Assembly (NCBI RefSeq): GCF_002834385.1
Contig: NZ_PITQ01000001.1
Span: forward strand, 248,001 to 312,000
Reading direction: 5' to 3'
DNA length: 64,000 nt
Source of the DNA: Rahnella sp. AA
GTDB lineage: Bacteria; Pseudomonadota; Gammaproteobacteria; Enterobacterales; Enterobacteriaceae
Shown piece after piece: positions 36,498 through 47,464 of this stretch; within the stretch, counting starts at the first letter, position 1; every line of letters starts with the position of its first letter. The notes beneath the pieces are model-generated. The model saw only the letters and a program-made list of their open reading frames with translations. It was not told where the DNA came from and made no database searches. Both the position numbers and the translations under genes were made by a program.

Positions 36498-36551
36498 CGG
36501 TTATTTCCTGCAGATAAGGTGAATGCTTTTAAGCCATAAATTCTCAGATAA

Positions 36552-37808
36552 TCAGCGTTTTGCCAGCACGCTGGTTTCGTAATGACGAACGGTATCCAGC
36601 CACTGACCGCCGACCGGTACGTCGTGACGCTGGCAATACATGTCCCAGACGGCCTGCCACGGCAGCGATTTTTGTTCTTCCAGCAGGGCCAGGCGGGCGG
36701 TGTAATCACCTTCGACTTCCAGCTTTTTCAGCAGGTCAGTCGGTTCCAGCAGCGCTTTCAATAAGGCTTTTTTCATGTTGCGCGTGCCGATAACCCAGGC
36801 GGCAATGCGGTTGATGGAGGCGTCGAAGAAATCCAGCCCGATGTGCACGCGGCTGAACAGGTTATGGCGCACGATTTCGCTGGCGATGGCCTGCGTTTCG
36901 TCGTCCAGCAGCACCACGTGGTCGCTGTCCCAGCGCACCGGACGGCTGACGTGCAGCAGCAGGCGCGGCACATACAACATGGCGGCCGAGATTTTGTCGG
37001 AGATCACTTCTGTCGGATGGAAATGCCCGGCATCGAGGCACAACGCGGTGCCACGGCTGGCGGCGTAACCCAGATAGAATTCGTTGGAGCCGACGGTGTA
37101 GCTTTCAGAGCCGATGCCGAACAGTTTGCTTTCGACAGCGTCGATGTGTTCGGTGATATCAAACTTCTCGGCAATCACTTCGTCGAGCGCACTCATCAGG
37201 CGCTGGCGCGGTGCCAGACGATCCACGGTGACATCTTTCATGCCGTCCGGAACCCAGATGTTCATGACGGAAGGCGTGCCCAGCGCACGGCCAAAGGAGG
37301 CGGAAACGCGGCGGCTGGCCTGACAATGTTCAATCCAGAACTGGCGGATTTCCGGATTGGCGCTGGAGAGCGTGAAGCCGTCTGCACTCATCGGATGCGA
37401 GAAACAGGACGGGTTAAAATCCAGCCCCAGTTTGTTTTTCTTCGCCCAGTCGACCCAGCCGGTGAAATGCTTCGGTTCGATTTCATTGCGCGGAACCGGT
37501 TTATCGGATTCCAGATAAATAGCATGCAGATTCAGACGATTAGGGCCGGGAATCATTGAGATCGCCAGTTCTAAATCCGCCCGCAACTGCTGTGCATTTC
37601 GCGCTTTGCCCGGATAATTACCGGTGGCCTGAATACCGCCGGTCAGCCCGCCTTCCGGATTTTCAAAACCTGCGACGTCATCCCCCTGCCAGCAATGAAT
37701 GGAAACCGGCAGGGTATCGAGTTGTTTGATTGCGGCTTCGGCATCAATGCCCAACTGGGCAAAACGTTCTTTGGCAAGCGTCCATGCGTTGTCGATAGAT
37801 GAAGTCAT
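36552..37808 (-). CDS. rhaA: L-rhamnose isomerase
   Basis: A 418-residue metalloenzyme converting L-rhamnose to L-rhamnulose. Conserved segments are [22 protein letters not shown] and the metal-ligand region [12 protein letters not shown]. Its ATG overlaps the rhaB stop (ATGA). Length and sequence match E. coli RhaA closely. Confidence 0.97.
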   Translation of the reverse strand: MTSSIDNAWTLAKERFAQLGIDAEAAIKQLDTLPVSIHCWQGDDVAGFENPEGGLTGGIQATGNYPGKARNAQQLRADLELAISMIPGPNRLNLHAIYLESDKPVPRNEIEPKHFTGWVDWAKKNKLGLDFNPSCFSHPMSADGFTLSSANPEIRQFWIEHCQASRRVSASFGRALGTPSVMNIWVPDGMKDVTVDRLAPRQRLMSALDEVIAEKFDITEHIDAVESKLFGIGSESYTVGSNEFYLGYAASRGTALCLDAGHFHPTEVISDKISAAMLYVPRLLLHVSRPVRWDSDHVVLLDDETQAIASEIVRHNLFSRVHIGLDFFDASINRIAAWVIGTRNMKKALLKALLEPTDLLKKLEVEGDYTARLALLEEQKSLPWQAVWDMYCQRHDVPVGGQWLDTVRHYETSVLAKR

Positions 37809-39289
37809 ACTGCGAGCTCCTCATTGGCGTGACAGAGCGCCTGGAAACGGCGCCAGTGAATTGAGAGATCCTCGTGAATACGGGGAATGTAATGGCGTTG
37901 CTCAAAGTTCGTCGCCACAATGCGACGAAATTCGGCGGCATTTTTTACGGCATCAAGGGCCATCAGCTGGCAGCCGATATTGCCGAGCGTTGAAGCTTCT
38001 ACCGGGCCTGCGCTGACGCTGAGCTGGCAGACATCGGCACAAAGCTGGTTCAGGAACTGGTTCTGGCTGCCACCGCCGACGATGTGAATATCTTCCAGCG
38101 GCATACCTTGTAAATCAGCAAGTTGTAATGCAATTTTGCGGTACTGCATGGCAAGGCTATCGAAAATACAGCGCGCCAGTTCAGCCGGTGACTCCGGAAC
38201 AGGTTCGCCAGCCTGCCGGCAGGCCTCGCGAATGGCATCGACCATTGAAGGTGGGTTAATAAAGCGGTCTTCGTTCGGGTTAATCAGATAAGTGAACGGT
38301 GTGATGTTTTTGGCCAGCGTGATTAATGAAGGTAAATCCTGAATGTTCAGTTCGCGACAGACCCGCTGAAACAGCCACATGCCCATGATATTTCGCAACA
38401 CCCGATAGCTGCCGTTAATGCCGCCTTCATTGGTGATGTTGTCGCGCAAAGCCTGCTGATGATTGAATGCTTTGGGGCTTTCTATGCCCATCAGCGACCA
38501 GGTACCGGAGCTGAGATAGGCGCTGCGTGAACCGGTCAGCGGGGCAGCAACTACCGCACTGGCGGTATCATGCGTCGCCACGCTGAACACCGGCACACTG
38601 CGGCCACGCGGGCTTTTCCACATGCCCGGTGAGTTCCCCGGTTGCGTGGGTTTTTGTAACCAGTGGCGGGGAACTCCCGCCAGTTGCAGTAAATCTTCAT
38701 CCCAGTCGCCGGTGGCGAGATTGAGCATTTGCGTAGTGCTGGCGTTGGTATACTCGCAATTGAGCTTGCCGGTGAGACGGTATAGGAAGTAATCCGGGAT
38801 CATCAGCAAATGCGCGACGTTACTGATGGCCTCGGGTTGCTGCTCAGTCAGCGCCCGCAGCTGATACAGCGTATTGAACGGCATGAACTGGATGCCGGTT
38901 TTTTGATAAATATGCTCGCGGCCAAACAGATGCTCCATCCGCGACATCACGCCGTCGGTACGGTTGTCGCGATACGCGACCGGTAAACCGACGCGCTGCC
39001 CCTGATCATCAAGCAGGACGAAATCCACCCCCCAGGTGTCAATACCGATACCATCAAGCTGAACGCCGGAAGCATCAAGGCGGTTCAGCCCTTCGAGAAT
39101 GTGTTTCTCCAGCGCATCGAGATCCCAGGTTTCGTGACCGTCAACGTGCGTCAGGTTATTAGGAAAACGGTGAATTTCTTTTAGCGTCAGCGTCGCAGCC
39201 GGGTTTGGATCCTGGCGGGTAAACGTCGCCAGCATCACCCGGCCGCTGGAAGCACCGAGGTCAATAGCGGCAAGATGGTGAGTTCTCAT
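37805..39289 (-). CDS. rhaB: Rhamnulokinase
   Basis: A 494-residue FGGY-family kinase phosphorylating L-rhamnulose. It has the N-terminal phosphate motif [37 protein letters not shown] and the C-terminal [16 protein letters not shown] chose ATG 39289 ([10 protein letters not shown]) because AAGGA is nine bases upstream; an ATG nine bases further out has no spacing for it. First gene of rhaB-rhaA-rhaD-fucO-rhaM, behind CRP and RhaS sites. Confidence 0.96.
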   Translation of the reverse strand: MRTHHLAAIDLGASSGRVMLATFTRQDPNPAATLTLKEIHRFPNNLTHVDGHETWDLDALEKHILEGLNRLDASGVQLDGIGIDTWGVDFVLLDDQGQRVGLPVAYRDNRTDGVMSRMEHLFGREHIYQKTGIQFMPFNTLYQLRALTEQQPEAISNVAHLLMIPDYFLYRLTGKLNCEYTNASTTQMLNLATGDWDEDLLQLAGVPRHWLQKPTQPGNSPGMWKSPRGRSVPVFSVATHDTASAVVAAPLTGSRSAYLSSGTWSLMGIESPKAFNHQQALRDNITNEGGINGSYRVLRNIMGMWLFQRVCRELNIQDLPSLITLAKNITPFTYLINPNEDRFINPPSMVDAIREACRQAGEPVPESPAELARCIFDSLAMQYRKIALQLADLQGMPLEDIHIVGGGSQNQFLNQLCADVCQLSVSAGPVEASTLGNIGCQLMALDAVKNAAEFRRIVATNFEQRHYIPRIHEDLSIHWRRFQALCHANEELAV

Positions 39290-39343
39290 AGCGGCCATTC
39301 CTTATTGAATATAGGGCCAGTGTAGGGGAGGCATTCCGGAGGC

Positions 39344-39394
39344 ACCTTCCGGTGATTGCCACCGGCTTTGGCGCGATGGCAGCATTAAAAAGGT
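39344..39394 (-). promoter_or_regulatory. RhaS-type operator of rhaB
   Basis: Read toward rhaB, ACCTTTTTAATGCTGCC (39394-39378) and GGCAATCACCGGAAGG (39360-39345) form a bipartite site with a 17-base spacer. It resembles the E. coli rhaB RhaS site in order, spacing and the GGCA/GTCA...GAAGG end. The same bipartite pattern recurs before rhaT at 42603-42652. Confidence 0.65.
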
Positions 39395-39397
39395 AGA

Positions 39398-39413
39398 TGC
39401 GAGGCAGATCACA
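39398..39413 (-). promoter_or_regulatory. CRP site upstream of rhaB
   Basis: On the minus strand the site reads TGTGA-TCTGCC-TCGCA, nine of ten consensus bases, directly upstream of the RhaS-type site as in E. coli. The rest of the rhaB-rhaS gap (to 39631) must hold the rhaSR promoter; it contains a further TGTGATC half-site at 39477-39483. Confidence 0.6.
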
Positions 39414-39631
39414 GATCGCTACAAAGCAGAGACAGACGGGGTTTTGCGACGTGCAGGAAACACGGGATATATGATTGTGATCTTCGCCGCAGATCAGGAT
39501 CACGACCAGGGCAATCTTAAAAAAATGACCGTTTATGACGTTTTTAACGCCGTAGTTTGAAGGTAAGAACGCAGCGCTAAGGGTAGGGTTGTTTTCTGAA
39601 GCATTAAGATTTTCTGAACCGGAGGCAATAG

Positions 39632-40459
39632 ATGACGTTACTGAAGGGTGATGATTATTTTGCGGCACCTGAGCTGACTGTGACGGTTGAGCGGCGTCTT
39701 CCGCAAGACGTATTCCCGGAGCACTACCATGATTTCCACGAGATTATGTTGGTGGAAAGCGGGTCGGGCGTGCACATATTTAATGACAATCCTTATACCC
39801 TGACTACCGGGACGGTGTGTTTTGTGCGCGCCAGCGATCACCATCTGTTTGAAAATGTGGATAATCTTCGGCTGACTAACGTGCTTTTTCGTTCGCCGAA
39901 AGCCTTTCGCTTTATTCAGGATGTTGGCCATTTTCTGCCGCAGGACCACCATTATCAGTCGCAAATCCACTGGCAGCTCAGCCCGTGCGTGCAGCATCAG
40001 GTTCAGAATTGTATTTCACAGCTGGAAGCGCTGCCCGCCAGCGTGGAAATGGAAAATATCGCCACGCGCGAAAGCCTGTTTTTACAGTTGCTGATACTGC
40101 TCTACCAGGACTGTTTCCAGCCACAATTGCGAGATACATCGGAAAACAAGGTTAACCAACTTTTGCAATGGCTCCAGTCACATTACAGTGAGGACGTTAA
40201 CTGGACCGAAGCGGCAGAACGCTTCTCGCTGGCGCTGCGAACGCTGCACCGGCAGATGAAGCATTCCACCGGCATGACGCCGCAGCGTTATCTCAACCGT
40301 TTGCGATTGTTAGAAGCGCGCCGGCGTTTGCATCATAGCGATCAAAGCATTACGGATATCGCTTATGCCTGCGGGTTCAGCGACAGTAACCATTTCTCGA
40401 CACAGTTCCGCCGGGAATTTTCGGTGTCGCCAAAACTCATGCGCGATCAGTTGCGTTAA
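39632..40459 (+). CDS. rhaS: AraC-family rhamnose activator RhaS
   Basis: A 275-residue activator of rhaBAD and rhaT. An N-terminal cupin binds rhamnose (FPEHYHDFHEIMLVESGSGV). The C-terminal double helix-turn-helix has LALRTLHRQMKHSTGMTPQR and DIAYACGFSDSNHFSTQFRR. GGAGG sits six bases before the ATG. It is divergent from rhaB and first of the rhaSR pair. Confidence 0.95.
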   Translation: MTLLKGDDYFAAPELTVTVERRLPQDVFPEHYHDFHEIMLVESGSGVHIFNDNPYTLTTGTVCFVRASDHHLFENVDNLRLTNVLFRSPKAFRFIQDVGHFLPQDHHYQSQIHWQLSPCVQHQVQNCISQLEALPASVEMENIATRESLFLQLLILLYQDCFQPQLRDTSENKVNQLLQWLQSHYSEDVNWTEAAERFSLALRTLHRQMKHSTGMTPQRYLNRLRLLEARRRLHHSDQSITDIAYACGFSDSNHFSTQFRREFSVSPKLMRDQLR

Positions 40460-40538
40460 GCGGCACTTCTCGCGGTTCAGTTTCTTCATCTGAGCCGCCT
40501 CGTTTATTTTGCCGCCGGACGGGTTTGATATTGCCGCT

Positions 40539-41411
40539 ATGTCATTGAGACTGAATAAGAATGACTTCTTTCTGACCGCGATGAATTCGGTGGTTGTTGC
40601 TGAACGCCATCCTCAGGCGGATTTCCCGAGCCATGATCACGACTTTGATGAACTGGTCATTGTCTGGCGTGGAAATGGTTTGCATATCTGGAACGACATT
40701 CCTTATCCCATCACCTGTGGTGACTTGTTTTATATCAATTCAAAAGACCGTCATAGCTATGAGTCCGTCAATGAACTGGCACTGGATAACGTGCTCTTTT
40801 GCCGCGAGCGTCTCGGGCTGGTCGCGGACTGGGCGCAACTGCTGCCGGGGGGAGATGTCAGCCAGGAGCAACGTTACTGGCGGCTGAGTACGCTGGGAAT
40901 GTCTGTTTTGCGCGATAAAGTGGATGAACTGGCAAAAGAGTGTATGAAGTCCGAACCGTTGTCGGTGCAGCTGAGCGAAGCGCTGCTGATGCAACTCGCA
41001 TTGCTGCTGTTGCGTTTCCGGCACCGGCCTGACAGTGGCGTTTTGCCCGATGCCCATCAGCTGGATTTATTGCTGATGGCGCTGCGGGCAAGTATTGCCA
41101 CACCTTTTCATCTGGAGACGTTTTGCCAGCAGCATCTGCTTAATCCGCGCGTTTTACGCTCACTTTTCAAGCAATATACTGGCATGAGTGTGACGCATTA
41201 TTTGCGCCAGCTGAGGCTTTGCAGGGCAATGAGTTTACTGCGCTATGGCAATATGACGATCAGTGACGTGGCGGCGGAGTGCGGTTTTGACGACAGTAAC
41301 TATTTTTCAGTGGTGTTCAGCCGCGCCTGCGGAGTCTCGCCGCGTGATTACCGCCAGCGTTTCACCGGCCAGATAGGGAAAATTTCTGTCTCCGTGACGA
41401 CGGCAGGGTAA
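40539..41411 (+). CDS. rhaR: AraC-family rhamnose activator RhaR
   Basis: A 290-residue AraC regulator that in E. coli activates rhaSR with rhamnose. The cupin has FPSHDHDFDELVIVWRGNGL; the DNA-binding end has VAAECGFDDSNYFSVVFSR. I chose the ATG at 40539 (MSLRLNKNDFF); a TTG ten codons upstream is the alternative, and neither has a good ribosome site. It follows rhaS after 79 bases. It converges with rhaT. Confidence 0.92.
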   Translation: MSLRLNKNDFFLTAMNSVVVAERHPQADFPSHDHDFDELVIVWRGNGLHIWNDIPYPITCGDLFYINSKDRHSYESVNELALDNVLFCRERLGLVADWAQLLPGGDVSQEQRYWRLSTLGMSVLRDKVDELAKECMKSEPLSVQLSEALLMQLALLLLRFRHRPDSGVLPDAHQLDLLLMALRASIATPFHLETFCQQHLLNPRVLRSLFKQYTGMSVTHYLRQLRLCRAMSLLRYGNMTISDVAAECGFDDSNYFSVVFSRACGVSPRDYRQRFTGQIGKISVSVTTAG

Positions 41412-41441
41412 GCCCTGCCGCCATTGGCGAAATGTGCCAGA

Positions 41442-42476
41442 TTACAGAGCCATCCCCATGCCAACGATATTGGCAGCCAGAATAATCACCAGTGCACCCA
41501 TGCAGAGAATGCGTACCGGTTTTCTGCCGACGCACGCCCATTCTTTCAGAACCAGGCCGATGATCCCGCCGCACAGCACGTAGAAACTCATGTGCAGCAT
41601 CCAGCTCATGTAGTCGTATTCGATGGGAATGCTCGCGTGTCCCCAGGCGTAGAAGAAGAACTGCAGATACCACATGGTGCCGCCCATGATGGAGAACAGG
41701 ATATTGGTCAGCATCAGGGATTTCGCCACGGACATATCTGCCCTGAGTGAGATATTTTTTCGCATCGCGAGGCGGATGAAACAAAAACCGAGATTGACGA
41801 TAGCGCCGCCGCCCATGATCACTACATAGCTTGGCAATGCGACGTACAGCGGGTCGATACCCAGCGCGCGTGCCGCTTCATGCATCGGTACCGCTGCGCT
41901 CATCGCAAATGACATCCCGGCGGAGAAAATCCCGCACATCACCGCCAGAATCAGCCCTTTTTTCAGGTTAAATTCTTCCGCTTTAATCCCCAGCGCTTTT
42001 TCTTTCAGATACCCGGCGTAACTGACTATCGCCACGCCAATCACTGCGACCAGCACGCCGAGCAGCGTTAACCGGCCACCGGCAGTGCCGAACAACATAC
42101 CGATTTTCCCCTGCAGGACGGGTGTCATCAGCGTGCCGATAATCAGCGTTATCCCGATAGCAATGCCTATCCCCAGTGACATGCCGAGGTAGCGCATCGT
42201 TAATCCGTAATTGATATTCCCGATCCCCCACATCGCGCCAAACAGGAAAACCGGCAGCAGGGTCGCAACGCTGAATGAGCCGTAATAGGCCCAGAAATCA
42301 GGCAGAAGCACGTAGCTCACCGCCCACGGTAAAATAATCCAGGAAAAGAACCCGCCAAGCGACCACATGGTTTCCCACGACCACTTTTTAACTTGTTTGA
42401 ATGGTGCATAGAAGCATGCTGCGCTGGCGGCCCCTATCAGGTGCCAGATAATCCCTAAAACTATCGAACTGTTCAT
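41442..42476 (-). CDS. rhaT: L-rhamnose/proton symporter RhaT
   Basis: A 344-residue, ten-helix inner-membrane transporter. It is collinear with E. coli RhaT, with [38 protein letters not shown] and [15 protein letters not shown] 42476 was chosen to match the family, with AAGG nine bases upstream; a longer frame to 42620 would overrun the promoter sites. Controlled by its own CRP and RhaS-type sites. Confidence 0.95.
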   Translation of the reverse strand: MNSSIVLGIIWHLIGAASAACFYAPFKQVKKWSWETMWSLGGFFSWIILPWAVSYVLLPDFWAYYGSFSVATLLPVFLFGAMWGIGNINYGLTMRYLGMSLGIGIAIGITLIIGTLMTPVLQGKIGMLFGTAGGRLTLLGVLVAVIGVAIVSYAGYLKEKALGIKAEEFNLKKGLILAVMCGIFSAGMSFAMSAAVPMHEAARALGIDPLYVALPSYVVIMGGGAIVNLGFCFIRLAMRKNISLRADMSVAKSLMLTNILFSIMGGTMWYLQFFFYAWGHASIPIEYDYMSWMLHMSFYVLCGGIIGLVLKEWACVGRKPVRILCMGALVIILAANIVGMGMAL

Positions 42477-42602
42477 GTACTGAACCTTTTGTAATGTAGA
42501 GAAACAGACGGTGATGAAGGCGGTCAAAGCGCTGCCATTGCCACGAGAGTCACGGGCATGGCTGCGGGTGGGCGGTAGTGTAAGAAGTGTCCGATAGGGG
42601 AG

Positions 42603-42652
42603 CCTTCCGGTCAGTGCCACGGTGAAAAAAGCGCTGGCACTCGCCGGAAGAT
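42603..42652 (-). promoter_or_regulatory. RhaS-type operator of rhaT
   Basis: Read toward rhaT, ATCTTCCGGCGAGTGCC (42652-42636), a 17-base spacer and GGCACTGACCGGAAGG (42618-42603) repeat the arrangement found before rhaB. The distal half GGCA-T-ACCGGAAGG is nearly identical in both. Confidence 0.65.
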
Positions 42653-42655
42653 AGA

Positions 42656-42671
42656 GGTGAGGCAGTTCACA
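42656..42671 (-). promoter_or_regulatory. CRP site upstream of rhaT
   Basis: On minus it reads TGTGA-ACTGCC-TCACC, nine of ten consensus bases, just upstream of the RhaS-type site, exactly as at rhaB. The rest of the gap (42680-43069) shows no gene or site I can support. Confidence 0.6.
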
Positions 42672-43069
42672 GAATTAGAAATGGGGTGAATAATGACGTT
42701 AAAACAATAAAGTAGAGTGCTCTGAACGGGCGGATGGTTACCTGCCGGAGCCACAAAAGGAGAGGTAAGGAGGAATGAATACGTCTTTAGGATTTTCTTT
42801 ACATATGATTATTTCTGACAGGGTCCACGGCGTAATGGTTTATTTCAGCATACAGGGCGGGCGGGGAGGTAACATCAATAAGTCACATTGGGTCAGTTAA
42901 ACGGATTGTTTAACTTTCAGCCGGATCTATTCATCAGGCTGAAAATTGAATGATTATGCAATGATAATGAATGTGCGGTCTTTATTGGCGAATATTTATA
43001 GAATATAAGAATATGGCTAGCAAAAATAATAACAATTATTGTGTTGCTATTGACGCCACGTTTAAACAA

Positions 43070-44164
43070 TCAGGCTAGTTTTTCCTTGATAGTTTCCTGA
43101 ATGTCTCTGCTCTCTTCCCAGGCGTAAAATATCTTATTGCGGCCACTGTTTTTGGCGTTATAGAGTGAGGTATCGGCTTTACCTAAAGCCCGAATAAAAT
43201 CGCCTTCTTCTAACGCGGCCAGGCCGGCACTCACCGTCACATGGGTTGAGACCTCAGCATTAAACAAATGTGGGATATTCAGCCCCAGGACCTTATTTTG
43301 GATCCGCTCTGCCATACGGATTGCGTGTTCCTGTTTGACGTTGGACATCAGCACCAGAAACTCTTCTCCGCCGTAGCGTACGACGACATCCCGTGAACGC
43401 ACGGCATCGCGGATAGCGGCAGAAACACGGACCAGAGCCTGGTCCCCCATGCTGTGCCCGTAGTTATCGTTGTACGCTTTAAAATGGTCAATATCGAGCA
43501 GCATGACGTAGTGGCCCGATGCCTGATTAAACAGTGTTTCCAGCTTATTTTGCAGTCCACGGCGATTGTACAAACCTGTCAGTGGATCCAGCATGCTGAG
43601 GTCACTGAATTTTTCCCGTTCACTGTAAAGATTGGAGACCATTCTGCGTGTGAATTCATCGCTGCGCCTGAGCATCAGGTGATGCAGCCACAGCCCAATC
43701 AGTGGCAGGGAGACCGTAAACAGGATGCGCCCGACGTGTTGAAAATCGTCCAGGAAGATGACGCAAAGAGTAGAAGGTACTGCATGGAGGCAAAAAGCCA
43801 GAAAATTGTCCGACAAAGCGATAGCGCTGATAAAGAATATACTGAGCAAACTGACTAACAGATAATTTTTATCTGTATGCCCGACTTCTTCAAACCGTAA
43901 TGCAATTTGCCAGGCCCATAACAGGCCAACAATGACAGAACACATATTCAGATAGGCTGAGTAATTTTTCTTACTAAAAAAAGAAAATATCAACCCTGCA
44001 CAGCAAAGTACAAAAATCAGTACCAATGGAAGCGGGGTCGGTGCCGCATTTTCAGGAGGATAAACCATAGAAAATATTGCTGTGGCACTATTTAAAAAAA
44101 AGAATAGCAACATCGCCAGCCGATGTTTGCTTTTCAGCAGCTCATCATAGGAATGAGATATCAT
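43070..44164 (-). CDS. Membrane-bound diguanylate cyclase
   Basis: About 364 residues, with six N-terminal membrane segments (residues ~15-165) acting as an integral sensor and a C-terminal GGDEF domain: DPLTGLYNRRGL, MLLDIDHFKAYNDNYGH and an intact RYGGEEFLVLM active site. No RxxD inhibitory site is obvious four residues before GGEEF. It should make c-di-GMP. I chose ATG 44164 (MISHSYDELL); the frame is open to 44284, so an N-terminus up to 40 residues longer is possible. Monocistronic, downstream of the rhaT promoter region. Confidence 0.87.
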   Translation of the reverse strand: MISHSYDELLKSKHRLAMLLFFFLNSATAIFSMVYPPENAAPTPLPLVLIFVLCCAGLIFSFFSKKNYSAYLNMCSVIVGLLWAWQIALRFEEVGHTDKNYLLVSLLSIFFISAIALSDNFLAFCLHAVPSTLCVIFLDDFQHVGRILFTVSLPLIGLWLHHLMLRRSDEFTRRMVSNLYSEREKFSDLSMLDPLTGLYNRRGLQNKLETLFNQASGHYVMLLDIDHFKAYNDNYGHSMGDQALVRVSAAIRDAVRSRDVVVRYGGEEFLVLMSNVKQEHAIRMAERIQNKVLGLNIPHLFNAEVSTHVTVSAGLAALEEGDFIRALGKADTSLYNAKNSGRNKIFYAWEESRDIQETIKEKLA

Positions 44165-44434
44165 CAAATTTACTCTATTTAGCGTGTGTTGGTCTGAATA
44201 GATAAAGTGTCTTATCGCCCTATACCGCGTCATTATTTCATGCAGGCAGGCTAATAGTTTTAATATGCAATTATTAGAATGCAATAAATATCATTTTTAT
44301 AGTAACGATTTTCGTCGATGCCGCTTTTAACTAATTTGGTTTAACGGCATTAAAATTAGCACTTTTGTACACGGGTGTCACCCAAACGAAGGGCATGCCA
44401 GCAAATAGGTGGTAAATGAGAAAAAATCCTATAT

Positions 44435-44453
44435 GATATTGGTTCTCATTATC
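44435..44453. promoter_or_regulatory. Fur box upstream of the DUF1435 gene
   Basis: GATATTGGTTCTCATTATC matches the 19-base Fur consensus GATAATGATAATCATTATC at 15 positions, with the right half (TCATTATC) perfect. It ends 18 bases before the ATG of the next gene, so iron-bound Fur would block its transcription or initiation. Confidence 0.7.
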
Positions 44454-44471
44454 AATGTTTGGAGCAAGGTT

Positions 44472-44756
44472 ATGATACCGGCGATTGTCATAGCATGTGG
44501 GATCTGGGCAGTTGTCGCGGTGTTGGGCAAGCGACTGACCAGCGGTTGGGGCGTTTTGTTACCTTGCGCACTGATGCCTTTGCTGGCGCTGGCTCATTTG
44601 ACGCCCGATCAGCTTCGGATGCTGGTTGTCGTTGCAATGCTGGTGACGCTGGGGATGCTGTTCCACCGGACATTACGCCATTACATGTTGCTGCCATCGT
44701 TCATGGCGCTGGCAGGTAGCCTTGCTGCGGTAACGTTGAATTTTAGCGTGTTGTAA
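44472..44756 (+). CDS. Small DUF1435 membrane protein (YjjZ-like)
   Basis: A 94-residue hydrophobic protein with about four membrane segments (MIPAIVIACGIWAVVAVLG, LLPCALMPLLALAHL, MLVVVAMLVTLGML, LLPSFMALAGSLAAV). It resembles the DUF1435 family to which E. coli YjjZ belongs. In E. coli yjjZ also lies beside rsmC. GGAG seven bases upstream supports ATG 44472. The Fur box suggests it is made under iron starvation. Function unknown. Confidence 0.75.
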   Translation: MIPAIVIACGIWAVVAVLGKRLTSGWGVLLPCALMPLLALAHLTPDQLRMLVVVAMLVTLGMLFHRTLRHYMLLPSFMALAGSLAAVTLNFSVL

Positions 44757-44870
44757 AAAAAGGAAATTCGGAGATGAAGAACAAAAGGCAGAACAAAGCT
44801 GTCGGGCTTTTTTACTTTTTGAGATTAAAAGAGGTCACACAGGAAGAAAAAGCTGGGGATCAGAATCATG

Positions 44871-44957
44871 TGGTGCGAAGAGAGGGACTTGAACCCTCAC
44901 GTCCGTAAGAACACTAACACCTGAAGCTAGCGCGTCTACCAATTCCGCCACCTTCGC
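44871..44957 (-). tRNA. leuQ: tRNA-Leu (CAG)
   Basis: 87 bases including the encoded CCA. Read on minus: acceptor GCGAAGG, GGAATTGGTAGACGCGC D-arm, anticodon loop CTTCAGGTG with CAG, a long class II variable arm and GGTTCAAGTCC. It is the last of three tandem copies. In E. coli the same three-gene leuVPQ cluster lies next to rsmC; the individual symbol here is by position. Confidence 0.93.
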
Positions 44958-45002
44958 ACAGATGATTTCTGCTTACTGCTGATTTGATTCATATCACCGG
45001 AG

Positions 45003-45088
45003 TGGTGCGAAGGGAGGGACTCGAACCCTCACATCCGAAGGACACTAACACCTGAAGCTAGCGCGTCTACCAATTCCGCCACCATCGC
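45003..45088 (-). tRNA. leuP: tRNA-Leu (CAG)
   Basis: 86 bases with encoded CCA; same anticodon loop CTTCAGGTG. The 5' acceptor reads GCGATGG against CCTTCGC, giving one U-U mismatch at pair 5-68 that the first copy lacks. Its variable arm is one base shorter. Confidence 0.92.
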
Positions 45089-45124
45089 GTACCGTGCCGT
45101 GCAATATAAATCTCGTGATTGTAT

Positions 45125-45210
45125 TGGTGCGAAGGGAGGGACTCGAACCCTCACATCCAAAGGACACTAACACCTGAAGCTAGCGCGTCTACCAATTCCG
45201 CCACCATCGC
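45125..45210 (-). tRNA. leuV: tRNA-Leu (CAG)
   Basis: 86 bases with encoded CCA, nearly identical to the middle copy, including GCGATGG at the 5' end. It is promoter-proximal in the three-gene operon, which reads leftward; the promoter lies in 45211-45330. Confidence 0.92.
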
Positions 45211-45404
45211 GTTCCAATTGATTACTGCGTTGATGTCTTCATAAGAATGTCATCAGCGAGTAACACAACCACGGAGGCGAATTCTAGAGATTTTACCGGG
45301 TGCGTCAACAGTTATTTCCCCCATTGCCGACGTTTGATGTAAAAAACAGCGTAATCGCTGCGAATGAGTGAGTGTGACGGCGTGTCATCCGGTTAATTGG
45401 TGGT

Positions 45405-46343
45405 TTAATAAACGATTTTTCCCTGAACCTGCCCCCCGGTCGCAAACGTTTCCGGCGTGGAAAACAGCTCAATCAGCCAGTCCAGCAGCACGCGGACTCT
45501 CGGTGCCAGGAAGCGGCCAGGCGGATACATGATGTATAGCGGCATCGGCGGTGGCAGATGCTGGTGCAATACTTCCACTAATTCGCCTTGTGCCAGTTCC
45601 TGAGCCATTGCCAGCTCCGACGCCTGAATCAGGCCAAATCCTGCTTTTGCGGCGGCGAGATAGGCGTCGGCACCGCTGACAGTCAGCGTGCTGGTCAGCG
45701 GTATTTTTTCAATCCTGCCGTCAGCCACAAATTCCAGATGCGAATCCGCCCGCTGGTGCGCGAAAAAATAGCCGACGGTCTGATGATGTATGAGATTGGC
45801 CGGCGTCTCCGGAGTACCAAATTTCGCCAGATATTCCGGCGACGCGCAGGTGATTTGTTTCATATCTGCCAGATGGCGCGACTGTAAGTTTTCATCTTCC
45901 GAAGGCCAGGCACGCAAAACACAATCCACCCCCTGATCGAGCAAATTGATGGCGTTGTCATTGGCGCTGACGATCAGGGTTACCTGCGGATAACGCTGAT
46001 AAAACGCTTGTAACGCGGGGATCACCATCACGCGTGCCAGCGAGTGGGGCATGTCTATCCGGACAGTGCCTGCGGGCTGATTTTTATGATGCGCAAAAAG
46101 CGAATCAGCTTCTTCCAGCGCCGAGAGCAGTTGCAGGCAACGCTGATAATAGATCTTACCTTCATCGGTAATTTTTACCTGTCGTGTGGTGCGTAAAAAC
46201 AGGCGGACGCCCAGCCGTTGTTCCAGCCGTTTAAGGGTGGTACTGACCGTTGCGCGAGGCAAATTGAGGTCTTCTGCTGCCCGGCTGAAACTTTCCAATT
46301 CCGCAATGCGAATGAAAATTTTCATCGCCTGTATCTGATCCAT
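45405..46343 (-). CDS. LysR-family transcriptional regulator
   Basis: A 312-residue LysR protein: N-terminal helix-turn-helix (MDQIQAMKIFIRIAELESFS, LPRATVSTTLKRLEQRLGVR) and an effector-binding domain (GTVRIDMPHSLARVMVIPAL). It is divergent from the aldo/keto reductase gene, 124 bases apart, so it very likely controls it. I chose ATG 46343, with GGAA six bases upstream; a frame open to 46430 reaches toward the neighbour's ribosome site. The inducer is unknown. Confidence 0.88.
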   Translation of the reverse strand: MDQIQAMKIFIRIAELESFSRAAEDLNLPRATVSTTLKRLEQRLGVRLFLRTTRQVKITDEGKIYYQRCLQLLSALEEADSLFAHHKNQPAGTVRIDMPHSLARVMVIPALQAFYQRYPQVTLIVSANDNAINLLDQGVDCVLRAWPSEDENLQSRHLADMKQITCASPEYLAKFGTPETPANLIHHQTVGYFFAHQRADSHLEFVADGRIEKIPLTSTLTVSGADAYLAAAKAGFGLIQASELAMAQELAQGELVEVLHQHLPPPMPLYIMYPPGRFLAPRVRVLLDWLIELFSTPETFATGGQVQGKIVY

Positions 46344-46467
46344 GTCGTTTCCAGTGATTGTTTGCGATTTTTGAACAGTGTTGCACGTTTTCGCTGATTT
46401 ATCTTTCCGGGCATAACAACCAAACTTCATTTCGTCACTTCTCCCTTTACGTCACAAGGAACAACCA

Positions 46468-47460
<993 letters not shown>

Positions 47461-47464
47461 CTGA

